Below, one piece after another: positions 20,582 to 30,719 of a stretch of DNA of 64,000 bases. Below the pieces are notes generated by a model. That model was not told where the DNA came from. It was given only the letters and a program-made list of their open reading frames with translations, and made no database searches. The stretch lies in NCBI GenBank assembly GCA_032164245.1, contig JAVMKO010000010.1, positions 24,936,189 to 25,000,188 of the forward strand. Reading direction: 5' to 3'. The first letter of the stretch is position 1. Every line of letters begins with the position of its first letter. The translations under genes were made by a program, and so were the position numbers. This DNA is from Sternotherus odoratus (taxonomy: Eukaryota > Chordata > Testudines > Kinosternidae).

Positions 20582-20950
20582 GCCTAAGCCCTCTCCAGAG
20601 CTGCTTTTACTCCTTTTCTCCGGGAGTGGGGCTGCTGCTCCACTACAAAGGTGTACTGGCAAAAGTACTTTTTTTCTGCATCTCCACTAGGGCTTTTGCC
20701 AGTATAGAAAAAACACAGAAAATCATGCCCCTACTACCATTACTATACGGGCAAAAGTTTTATTGTAAATCTGGCCTAAGAGATAGTCCCTGCCCCTACA
20801 TTCTTAATAGAAAGACAAAGAGTGGGAGGGTAAATGGATATAGAGGGGTAACGTCACTTATCCAAGGTTATATGCCTAATCAGGGGCAGAACTAGGAACA
20901 GAATCCAAGTTTCCTGACCCCCAGACCATTATTCTATCCACTAGACAAGA

Positions 20951-22010
20951 CTGCCCCTCTGAACCAAGCAGTAGTTGGAGAAAAAACGCAAGCGCTAGGA
21001 ACACTTCAAATGTAGCTCTCTCATTTTTTCAGGGATAAGGAAAATATCCACAGAGAAAGGGCTTCAGTAGCTACCTTTTCCAGACAATTTAGGGTTAGTG
21101 TTGACCACTTCTGAAGTCAATCTTATCCCACTGATGTAGCTTCAATGGTAAAAGTTGTGAAGTTGCACTAACACCCACAAAGTTATGGGGGTTCAACCAG
21201 ATGGGGCAATGCTCCAGCATTTCACCTGGCTGCCTTTCTGTTAGGCATAGGGGCAGAGGGAAGAGATTTGGGTGAATAGTGCTGCAATTTGGTGCACTCG
21301 CTCACAGTGCCACTCAGGTTTGGCCCACTGCCCATCCTTCATGACAGAGGGGTGCCTAGGCCAAACCTGAGTGGTGCTGCAACCCTATAGATCAGGTCAC
21401 AACACCACTATCTCACATTTGGCTTGTGCTACATGAATGCAGGACAGGCAATGTTAACAAGCACAGCTATTGAGTACCTGGGATTTGAGTGTAGCGCTCA
21501 ACCAGTGGGGCGGGGCAAAATGCTAGTGAGTGGCTAGAAAGGTACCAAGAGTGGTGTGGAGTAGGGTTCCCAACTGTCCCTTTTTACAAGAGATTTCCTT
21601 TATTTTTTCCATCTTTGTACAATAAGATTGAGAGTTGCTGAGTGCTACAAAAAGCAGCAAGAAATACCTTTTGCGAATGTAGGTGAGTTCTGCTTATTAT
21701 TATTAATAACAACAATAATAATAATGATAATAATATCAGGAGAAGGATGGGGTAGGAGTGTTAAGAAAACAGTCCCTTATTTTTTAAATACAATGTTGAT
21801 ATCCTGGTGCAAAGGGACTGGGACAAGTTATTGGGGCACTAAGTGGGAAGTGTTGAGGAGGGAATTGAGAAAGGCCCCCCTAACCTATTCTTGTACCAGG
21901 ACCCTCTAGAGCCTACAACATTCTCATGCTGTCCTAAATCCTAAAGGTTTATAGCCACTTTAAGGAGCATCATAAAACAGGGTGCTTAAGAAGGAAACAA
22001 CAATTGGGGT
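20951..22010. other. Unique DNA with a short inverted repeat
   Basis: Contains a perfect 16-bp inverted repeat CCACTCAGGTTTGGCC (21310-21325) / GGCCAAACCTGAGTGG (21359-21374) and an AATAAT-rich tract at 21695-21740. No gene recognised. Confidence 0.55.
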
Positions 22011-22372
22011 TACATAAGAACATAAGAACGGCCATACTGGGTCAGACCAAAGGTCCATCTAGCCCAGCATCCTGTCTACCGACAGTGGCCAATGCCAGGT
22101 GCCCCGGAGTGAGTGAACCTAACAGGTATGATCGAGCGATCTCTCTCCTGCCATCCATCACCCCCCTCTGACAGACAGAGGCTAGGGACACCATTCATTA
22201 CCCATCCCGGCTAATAGCCATTTATGGACTTAGCCTCCATGAATTTATCCAGCTCTCTTTTAAACCCTGTTATAGTCCTAGCCTTCACAGCCTCCTCAGG
22301 TAAGGAGTTCCACAGGTTGACTGTGCGCTGTGTGAAGAAGAACTTCCTTTACAGGGTTCTTGAGATTTTTCT
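22011..22372 (-). mobile_element. CR1 LINE 3' end, family A
   Basis: The plus strand starts with ACATAAGAACATAAGAACGG, the complement of the CTTATGTT terminal units of one CR1 family. It continues CCATACTGGGTCAGACCAAA, GGCCAATGCCAGGTGCC, CCATGAATTTATCCAGCTC and GAGTTCCACAGGTTGACTGT. The 3' end is intact and the 5' end is truncated near 22372, the usual CR1 pattern without target duplication. Same family as 43900-44740. Confidence 0.88.
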
Positions 22373-23503
22373 GGGGTTCAGAAGATCACCAGAGGAAGAC
22401 ATGGAGTTTTATGTGATAATTGATTTTCACTTTAATTAGAATAAAATTCAGAACATAGAAAATGACAGACAGAAAACAGTTAATGAAATATGAATTCGGT
22501 TAAAGTATAATGTATAATGAAAGTAATTCTTCTGTATCATAATACCAAAGAAAGCTTAAGATACTAAACATACATAACTGTTAGGTTATATTGCAATTTG
22601 TAAAGGATGATAAATGGAAGTTTGCTACAAGAGAATGTCAAACTCTTTAAGAATATGAAAATGTGGTATAAATATAGAGAAGTATCCTGTCAAAATTATC
22701 ATCTGTAGCCCAGACTTTGTAGTATGACCATCATTTTTTAAATACATTTGCCAGCAGACAGAGTTGTTGGAGTTTGGAGAACATTTTAAAAAAATCCTCC
22801 AGATGGCAGAATTACTGCTTGAATGTGCAGTAGGTGGGGATGTAATCGCTTCCCTTGCTACAGCACATTTCCATTTTGGGGATTATAAGTGATAAAATAG
22901 CTGTTTTTTTTCTAAAAAAAATTCCAGAGGGATATTGATTCAGAGACTGTAGGGAAGTATGCAACTCAACTAGATTCAGAGACAGATTCAGACACCATGA
23001 AGTTAATATAAACTAAGTCCCCTAAGCTTGTGCTTTTTGAAATAATTATAACCCCAAATCAATTTTACTGATGTGTTGTGGTTTAAAAGGCTCAAAAAAC
23101 CCAACACAAAATATGACAGATATTGTAAGAATATATAGGGCATTTCCACAGGACTGGCCCTCCATCTGATAGTGCCTAAGATAATAGTGTTCTGAAGATG
23201 GTAAGCAAAGACACCCAGAAGACTGAATTGAGTTTGCAGTAGCTTCTGTTTTGATACTTCTCTCCCCTTGGTGCACAATGCTTGTCATAGACAAATCAGC
23301 TTCTCCTTTCTTCTAGGCATCTCTCACCTAACATTTCCGTGAAGTATAAAATTAGAAAGGCTTGCCATTTGCCTATATTTTATCTGGTTTTTGGGCCCAG
23401 CAATTGTTTCTGCTTATTCATTACGCCTCTGCCTACATTATACTTCCAGGTTTACTCATTATTATCCCATTAGTGTGGACTACATCTTAATTAGGAGATT
23501 ATT
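22373..23503. other. Unique AT-rich DNA
   Basis: Short frames only; A/T runs around 22895-22925. No repeat ends recognised. Confidence 0.55.
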
Positions 23504-23828
23504 TCATAGACCAAGGGTGGGCAAACTAAGGCCCACAGGCCACATCCAGCCAGTTTAATCTGGCCCTCAAGCTCCTGCTGGGGAGTGGGATCTGAGACTT
23601 TCCCTGCTCCCATGCTCCAGCTGGGGAGCGGGTTTGAAGGCTACTCCGAGAAGCAGCATATCGCTGCTTCCAGGGGCTGCCAGAGGTAAGAGCTGCCCGG
23701 AGCCTGCACCCCGACCCCATCCTGTGCCCCACACCCTGTCCCAGCCCTGATCCCTCTCCCCAAACCTCTGCCCCAGCCTGGAGACCCTTCTTACACCCTG
23801 AACTCCTCATTTCTAGTCCCACCCCAGA

Positions 23829-24385
23829 CAGGGCCGGCGACAGGGGAGTACTATTGGTAAAGCTGTACCGGGCCCCGGACTTAAGGGGGGCCCCCTTAAG
23901 TCCGGGACCGGTACACAGCTGTACCCGTAGTCGTCCCCCCTGGGCACCGCATCTCCCTGGCTGCTCTTTCCCGGGCTGTGTCCGGGTGTCAGTGGCCGGC
24001 TGCCTCCCGAGCCCTTCAGCCGGCGGCTCGTCCCACGCCCCAGGAGCCGCCCCAAGGCATCCCCGGCTGCAGCGCTTCCCCTGCCCACCTGCAGCAAGAG
24101 CCGGGCCAGCCCTTGGCGGGGGGGGGGGGGAGGAGAAGCTCCCCGGTGGCACCACAGGATGCCGGCTCCATTGCCTCCCCCACCCCGGTGGCTGCAGAGG
24201 ACTGGCTGGGCGCGCTGCTCCGTGGGGGCCAGCAAGCGGGGCTGGGGAGTGCCGGGTGCGCGCAGCCCAGCCGGCGCCGGCCGAGGGTCCGGCAGGGAAC
24301 CAATGGGGGTGGGGAGAGGAGGAGGTTAGGCTGGGGGGCCCCCCAACGATCAGAGTAGGGGCCCCAAAATTTGTCGCCGGCCCTG
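23829..24385. mobile_element. Nested hAT element
   Basis: Perfect 14-bp ends CAGGGCCGGCGACA / TGTCGCCGGCCCTG and perfect 8-bp duplications ACCCCAGA (23821-23828, 24386-24393). The element sits inside the hAT 23512-24527 and is therefore younger. GC-rich interior with a near-perfect 60-bp palindrome at its left and a G13 run near 24118. No transposase. Confidence 0.94.
23861..23920. repeat. 60-bp near-perfect palindrome
   Basis: The core 23874-23906 is CCCGGACTTAAGGGGG, one central G, and the reverse complement CCCCCTTAAGTCCGGG. It extends outward with small bulges through GTACCGG/CCGGTAC to AGCTGT/ACAGCT. A head-to-head local duplication inside the nested hAT. Confidence 0.88.
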
Positions 24386-24535
24386 ACCCCAGAGCCTGCA
24401 CCCCCAGCCAGAGCCCATACCCCCTCCTGTACCCCAACCCCAATCCCAATTTTGTGAGCATTCATGGCCCATCATACAATTTCCATACTCAGATGTGGCC
24501 CTCAGCCAAAAAGCTTGTCCATCCCCGTCATAGAC

Positions 24536-24940
24536 TGATATTTCTCACTGACTCGTCCGTGGACCATTGCAAGTCCCAGCAATCTCTCTGACACCAGTCT
24601 AGGAAGGCAGCAAGCTGGTTGAGAAACATTGTCAGACTACCGTATGTCCCCATTCATAGTTATAGTCCATTCCCATTCATGTGTACCACCACCTCTCCTA
24701 TTGGCAATCAAATGCTACCTCTGTGGCTAAAATAATTGCTTATATGGAAATGTTGTGTTAGAAATAAATGTAACACTTTCCTAGCTTCATTTAATGCAAT
24801 TTGGCAGCTGGAAACAAAGAGCCAGCACCATATAACCATCCAGCTTTCCACAGACTACCAGCATGAACTCTGCGAACAACTGGTGGTCCACTTACCAGAG
24901 TTTTGGCCTATGACTGCCATTCAGATAACCCACAGATGAA
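24536..24940. other. Unique DNA
   Basis: Nothing recognised; one 67-codon frame without signature. Confidence 0.5.
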
Positions 24941-24942
24941 TA

Positions 24943-25371
24943 CAGTAAAACCTCCATTTAACGGACTAATTCGGGTCAGGGGGTGTCCGTTAAATCAAAA
25001 AGTCCGTTATTTAATTTAAAAAAAACGAGTTGTCGGAGCAGCAGCCCGCCCATTGCTGGGACCCGGGCGGCAGCCAGGAGCCATCAGCCAGGCCGCCCGG
25101 GTCCCGGCTGCTGGGACCAGGGTGGCAGCCGGGAACCGTCAGCCAGCCCGCCCGCTTGCGGGACTCGGGCGGGAGCCGGCAGCCTGCCCACAGGCGGGAG
25201 CCAGGCGGGACCCGGCAGCCAGCCCACCCGTTGCCTGGACCCGGGCGGCAGCCGGAAGCCAGCAGCCAGCCCGCGAGAAATGGATTTCAGATGCATCAGA
25301 CTTGCTCAGAAATTTTGTCCGTTGCATCAGAAGTCCGTTAAATCGAGGTCCGTTAAATCGAGGGTTTACTG
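24943..25371 (+). mobile_element. Pogo/Tigger-like MITE, complete 429-bp copy
   Basis: Same ends as the copy at 3933-4314: CAGTAAAACCTCCATTTAAC on the left and GGGTTTACTG on the right, with TA at 24941-24942 and 25372-25373. The GC-rich interior (25040-25280) has about five ~47-bp units (for example GGACCCGGGCGGCAGCCAGG). That is more than in the 382-bp copy, so unit number varies among copies. Frames of 70-158 codons translate the array. Confidence 0.88.
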
Positions 25372-25373
25372 TA

Positions 25374-25795
25374 CTGCTGCTTTTACAGATAAGCAGCAAA
25401 AGCATGCTGCTCTCCATAAAGTTACTTCTGAGGCCTGCATGAAGGTCAACAATTTCTAAAACCCAATTTTGTTAAATAAAATATGAAATGGTCTTCAAAG
25501 GAAGATGCCCATCTACATTTCTGTCTGGTTAAAGTGCAATATTTGCTTGAAGAGGTATTGTGACACATCTGGATGCACAGCTATTTGAGCTGTAGGCAAA
25601 CAGACATTGCAGTGATAAAGAACAGCTGGGCGGTGCTGGCTCAGCACACTAGGGGCTAGCTTTAGAATGCTGACATTGCATCATGATCACAGCTCCCAGG
25701 TGATCACTGTATTGACTGTGACAATAGGAATCAGCTGAATGGTTGGATAAGCAGTGATACATGCAAATAGAAAGAGAAACAAACAGTAGTTCACT
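25374..25795. other. Unique DNA
   Basis: Nothing recognised between the MITE and the retrotransposon tail. Confidence 0.5.
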
Positions 25796-25906
25796 ACCTA
25801 CAATCGCCCATAACTCCAGCCTGACTCCAGATGTCCAGTACCTTACCTCTCAATCTGTGTACGTTTTCATGTTGAACATTAGCTTTAATAAAAATTTTAA
25901 ATCTCT
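25796..25906 (+). mobile_element. Orphan 3' tail of the R2-group retrotransposon
   Basis: Matches 31687-31794 almost base for base: ACCTACAATCGCCCATAAC, CAGCCTGACTCCAGATGTCC, AGTACCTTAC and ATTAGCTTTAATAAAA. Both end at TTTTAAATCTC. The shared 3' edge with very different 5' edges is what target-primed reverse transcription gives. This copy carries only ~110 bp and no coding sequence. Confidence 0.85.
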
Positions 25907-28744
25907 CTGGAGAAAGAAACAACTAGTAAATTCTTCCATCCCTTTACATGTGTTGCTAGCTGTGTCCACTGGTGAGAGAAGGTTAGGATTAGGTTCAGAT
26001 TTAGGGCTGTATGCCCATTTTCATAATCCCTGCTTCCCCCCATGTCAAGAGATCTGAAAAACTACAAGCTAAGCTGTCTAAATATTAACAAAATCTTTTA
26101 ATTCATAAACGTATGGGGGGGGGGGTTGTACACATCTCCTTTGTATGTATTTTTTGCTGATTCCTGAAGGAGCTCCAACTTCTTTACCTATATCAATTGT
26201 TTGGAAAGGAATCAAGAACATAAGCAGCCATCTGGCTCACAGCCATAATTTATCAGTCTCAGTAATCAGCCAACTCTAATAGTGTGCTTTTTGCTGCAAA
26301 GAAGACTTTGAACATCTAATCAACTTAAGCTCCCATATCAACTTGATTGTTATTGCCATAGGTTTTACAGCTATGACAAACAAAAGCGGTAATCAAGGGT
26401 TAAAATGGACATGAACATTTTTAGGTCTGTGGCCAGGCACAGTTTGCTACTCTGCTGTATAATTCCAATATTTATTTGGTCAGAATTTCAGGTGCAGTGT
26501 TAAGCTTCAAAGCTCATGCTTTGCAAATGAACAGTAAAGTGTTACATGATATGATCTTCCTGAATTAATTTCAAAAGGGCATGTCATATAGGTATCTCAA
26601 AATAACATCAGAGTATACATTAAAATTACATACCATAATCTGAGAAAAGCACTTTTTTTATCAGATATTTGGAACAAAATAGGTAAAATTAACCAAATTG
26701 AAGTTTGCCCTCGGCCCATTTTACATTTCAGTTGAGCATAGCCCTCAACTTCCAAAGAACTGCTTTAGCCACCTCAAATTAAAAGTGATAAAAGACAATT
26801 TTCTTTTGAAGAAATAAGGATAGGAATGAAAAATATAGGAATGTAAATGTGTACTTGCTGCGTTAGCAAGGTGCTACTGGAGAAAATTAACAATATTTAC
26901 TGTCTCCGCTGATTCAGTAAAGCCTGTCAGAAGAGGATTGTTCTGTCTTATATTTAGCAATGTAAATCCAATGTGTATAACAGCTCCAAATTAAAAAAAT
27001 AATAATCAGGGCTCTGACTGCATGATGATCTGATTGTGGGACTGGGGCTTAATGCTTCAATAGGAATATTCACATTCTTAAAAATAAGCATGTGCTTAAG
27101 TGTTTTGCTGAATTGATGCTATAGAGCACTGCAAATGAAATCAGAATCTGGCTCTCTGTATAGCTTATTTATCCACAAATACCCTCCATATCTGCTAACA
27201 TTTGAAAGTTATAAACAGAGAGATTTGGGGAGAAAATGGGGAAAATCCATTTCAACTCCTTTGAAATGTGTTAGGTTAGGACAGCTATATGTAGAGGCAG
27301 AGTGGAAAAATGGTTAATAGATTGCTGAAAAAGGATAATTTCTCTGAACCTGAGAGAGTTTAGTTAGCATGCATGGAATTTCTCAACTTTTATTTTAAGG
27401 GCTAAACTTAAAACGTACAAGAGCCAGGAAATTGTGAAGTATTCCTAACCACCAGGGTGCCTTGGCCTAAATCACTCCGAAAAGTCATAACATCCAGTAT
27501 TAAAGAAATAGCTAGATTAAGAATCATGATTTTAAAACAAATTCTTTATATGTGTTAAAATAATGCCCTAGATTATTAAAAATAAAATATTTTTAAAATG
27601 AAGTTTACTTTTCACTAGTTGTGCTTTTGTTTTAATTTTCCATTTCACTCACCTGAGACAATGTCAGTTTCACCTTTTGCTATATAATTAATGTACTGTT
27701 TAGCTTTTAGATTCTCATGCACTAGCTCAATGATGCAATATTAGTGTTGCAAGCATGCTGGGGATTTCTGTTTATTTTTAAATGTTTCCATTGGAATTAA
27801 ATATATGCAAAGATTTCTCTGGGTTTGTAAAAAGCCATGGCCAAAATTTTAAACCTTGGATACTAAGCTAGGTACCCCATCCATAATAAATAAAATGGTA
27901 CTTAAGAAGCCAGTTCCACAAAGACTTATATGGAAGCCTCACTTTGCATATTATGAGTACTCCTGTTGACTTCCATATGGATTTTAATGCTAAATGTAGC
28001 TGTCAAGTCCTAACATAAGGCTGCCCCAGTTGGAGATTTTGGCCTTCATTTTTCAGAACCAAAATTTGGATTGACAGAGCCCAGTCTCCACCAGATGTTC
28101 ATTTAAAACCTAATTATTTTTGTTGCTTTTGTGTGTTTAAGCCAGATCTTTAACATTATCTAAATGTAGCTATTTGTGGTTAAATTCATAGTCTAGAACA
28201 CATCAAGATCTATTTAGAGACACTTGGCTTCATGGTTCAGTAATCCAGTGGAACGATTATGGTCTATTGGGTCACTGTGGGTGATAAGTATGTCACCATC
28301 AGCAAAAAAAAAAAATCTTTATGAAATTTTCAGTGTAGTCATTTTGCCACGTGTTCACTCAAATATATTTTTAACACTTTTTTGTTCAAATTTGTAGAAG
28401 CTTATCAAATAGTTTAGACAGAATTGTGTTTAAAAAATGAAGCTGTTGTTACGTAAAAGAGTGTGAAACATGAATTGGCATATTCTTAAAACCGAAACAA
28501 ACATTTCCCCCCCCCCCCCCCCCGTTATATGAAAACAAATTTCAGCCCAGACTAAATTGTGACCCTGCATTACAAGTTTCAGGCTGAAACAAATCTTAGT
28601 GGTTGACTTATAAATAACTGCTAAAATTAACATTTTGCTGGGAACACAGGCAGACCATTTAGTAGTATAAAACGCACCACCTATGGAGCTGATTCTGTAA
28701 GCCCTCCACCCTCTCAATGAAGTCATAGGAGTTCTGCACACAAA
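25907..28744. other. Unique AT-rich DNA
   Basis: No frame over 60 codons with a signature. Simple runs: G11 at 26115-26125, A11 near 28305, C17 at 28507-28523. Confidence 0.55.
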
Positions 28745-28850
28745 GGACCAGATCCTCTGCTGACATAAATTGGTTTTGGTCCTTTGAAGTCAAAGGAGAT
28801 GCACTAATTTACACCAGTTGAGGATCTTGTAGGATTGGGACCTATGTATA
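28745..28850. repeat. Ancient palindromic amniote repeat
   Basis: GGACCAGATCCTCTGCTGAC ... AAATTGG and CTAATTTACACCAGTTGAGG are imperfect inverted copies around GAAGTCAAAGGAG. This is the layout of an old palindromic MITE-like family common in turtle, crocodile and bird DNA. Diverged and non-coding. Confidence 0.55.
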
Positions 28851-30719
28851 TTTGCTTCCTACAGTAAGCCTCCAGTAATTGAGTAAATTTCTACTCACTG
28901 GGACACTGGCTAGTTGCATTCTTGCATGTGGAAAAATCCAAACAGAGCTGTTGATAAGCCCTCAAAGGGCAGCCTTATCTTTGGTTGGTATTTTTTGAGT
29001 CTGCTTGACTCAGATGTTCATGTTAAACTCCCCCACATGAATTACAGAATATCATTCCTTCCCCAACTCACCATGCTATAGAAATATTTTATGTTATCTT
29101 GGTGGTTAGCAGGCACTTTGTGAGAGGGGGGGAAAAGGTTTTTGCAGAGAGTCATTTTGAAGCACTTTTTATCAACTGCTTTTTTATTTTTACATTCAAA
29201 CATGATCATGGCATGTGTTGTACCTGTGTCTACAGCCAGGAGTATTTCAGGGTGAGGACAACCTACAGAGTCAGTCTCAGATTTGCCTGCAAAGGTCACA
29301 AGTGAAAAAGTTAGAAATTGCAATCCTCCAGCTGAATTAATGCATTGCAAGATATGCAAATAGAACAGCTTCCTGTCATGATGTGTTTTCCTGAGATACA
29401 CATGATTCTGGGTAAGTGAGCTGGTGAGACCACTGGGGAAATATTGGAAAGAATCCATTGTTACAAGGGAATTTCTCTGTGTACCAAGTGAATTTTCCTT
29501 AGTGCCAAAAGGATTTTCCAGTTTTGATTGTCGTGTAGTTCCTGTTTATTCCAGATGTTTCTAGTCCTCAATTTGTCTTCTCAATAAGAAACAAGAACAC
29601 CAGGGCACTGAAGATAAGATAACCTCTCACAAGTTAAACGTAAGCAAGAACATTGATGACAGCACAGGCACATGAACTATATAAATAATAGAATGCAATA
29701 ACAAAAAATATTTCTTAAAAATTTCTATAGAAGGGGTTACGGGGACGGTGTTTTTGTTTTATCCATAGTGTTTGGGAAGGGTGGGCGAAGGCCAACAAAT
29801 AATTTCAATATGCACCCTCAAAGTGGGAGAAAGAAAGTTAATGAACTGTAGCTTACCATCTATCTTGTTATTGCTTAAGGTTAGAGGTGAGGAGAGCTTT
29901 CCCTGAAAACAACGCAGAGGAAAGAAATTGAAAGTGCAGTGAGTTTCCACTCTCAAAGGCTTTGCGAGAAACACTGATGCTGGGATATTACTGCCTGAAA
30001 TATATTTGGTGCTGGATTAATGAGTTGTCCCTTTTTGACCTGAGCGGCTAGTCAAAGTTCGGGGCTCTGGGGAAGTTCCAATTGGGAGTAGAAATTGATG
30101 ATGGAATCTAGTAGATTCTTTAATACAATCTTGCTTATTTACGAGGAATGTGCAAAATCCTGATTCTCTGAATGCAGAAGGTACCAAATCCAAAAGGACC
30201 AGCTTCTTCGCTACAACCCCAAGCCTCTTTTTCCAGAATCAGGCACAGAACCTTCCTCTAGGCTTCTCCTGGGTAGCACTGTGCTTGATTACAGGATGCA
30301 GCTTGGCTTTGCTTCTCTTCCCCCTGAATCTTTCTCAGTTTTTACTTGGCCCTCCCACACCCAGCTAGTCTTTTACATGCTCACACACAATCAGCCATCT
30401 TAGAACCCACTCCCAAACAAACTGATGACATTGGGTGGTCCTCATCAACTTTGATGGACGAACTCACATTGTGGAAACCTATGCTCCCATGGTGCTAGTT
30501 TCTGAACAGACTCCATTATGCCTTGTTTTGGGTGTGACCACTTAACTGTCTCTTCCAACTTATCTTAAATGAATGGCACATTCACGCATCATTTTCAATG
30601 AGGCTTAAACTCAATTTATAACAAGGTTTAATCTACCTCATAACAAGCATTCCATTTAAGGAATAAGGATGAAAATTATCTCCATACCCATGGAGCCTAA
30701 GTATATAGGTGGTATCCAG
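28851..30719. other. Unique DNA
   Basis: A 138-codon minus frame (29042-29458) has no recognisable domain and no neighbours that support it. No repeat ends recognised. Confidence 0.5.

Larger units (their letters stand above)
19197..20647. mobile_element. Solo LTR (Gypsy or ERV type), split by a hAT
   Basis: Starts TGTAGCGAGGTC and ends CTCCACTACA, that is TG...CA with TGTAG/CTACA mirror ends. Five-base flanks AAGCT (19192-19196) and AAGGT (20648-20652) match at four of five positions. Body text such as GTGCAGCACCTCCTGCTGGT, GGGAATT-like GGAATTAGCTCTTTCCAGCC and GGCTGGAGCTCCCCAGCTC belongs to a turtle LTR family I recall. Without the hAT it is ~656 bp. No internal gag/pol region or second LTR lies nearby, so it is a recombinant solo LTR. 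Frames of 83-130 codons in it are incidental. Confidence 0.78.
19049..20776. mobile_element. MITE (Harbinger-like) inside the MIR, itself split by an LTR
   Basis: Bounded by TAA on both sides (19046-19048, 20777-20779). Left end GGTCACAACTATACTTG and right end ATTGTAAATCTGGCC are inverted relatives. Without the LTR the element is ~270 bp, with text such as GGTGTGCTGATATAGATATG on the left and CTTTTGCCAGTATAGAAAAA on the right. No coding content. The TAA site fits the PIF-Harbinger type. Confidence 0.75.
18960..20950 (-). mobile_element. MIR-type SINE split by a 1.7-kb nested insertion
   Basis: Left part 18960-19048 reads ATTTATTATTTGTATTAGTA, GCACCTGGAGGCCTCAACTG and TTAGGAACTGTACTTAAGTA. 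The right part, 20777-20950, continues the same MIR complement: GAGATAGTCCCTGCCCCTAC, AAGACAAAGAGTGGGAGGG, TATCCAAGGTTATATGCC, GGGGCAGAACTAGGAACAGA and TTTCCTGACCCCCAGACC. Joining the two halves at TAA gives an uninterrupted MIR order, which identifies everything between as later insertions. Confidence 0.82.
23512..24527. mobile_element. hAT element containing a second hAT
   Basis: Left end CAAGGGTGGGCAAACTAAGG and right end AAGCTTGTCCATCCCCG are a hAT inverted repeat (ancestral type CAGGGGTGGGCAAACT). Perfect 8-bp duplications TCATAGAC flank it (23504-23511, 24528-24535). GGCCACATCCAGCCAG follows the left end and GATGTGGCCCTCAGCC precedes the right end, as in the relatives at 46633 and 56854-57482. 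Without the nested element it is ~450 bp. The 311-codon minus frame across it is composition-driven. Confidence 0.92.

Noticed and set aside
19841..20662. 273- and 242-codon proline-rich minus-strand frames
   Set aside because: They read the purine-rich minisatellite in the hAT; no conserved domain and all frames stay open.
23526..24461. 311-codon minus frame, the longest in the window
   Set aside because: Spans a hAT and the hAT nested in it, crossing both insertion borders; therefore not an ancestral coding sequence.
29042..29458. 138-codon minus frame as a small gene
   Set aside because: No recognisable domain, no repeat or transcript support, and length is possible by chance in 64 kb.
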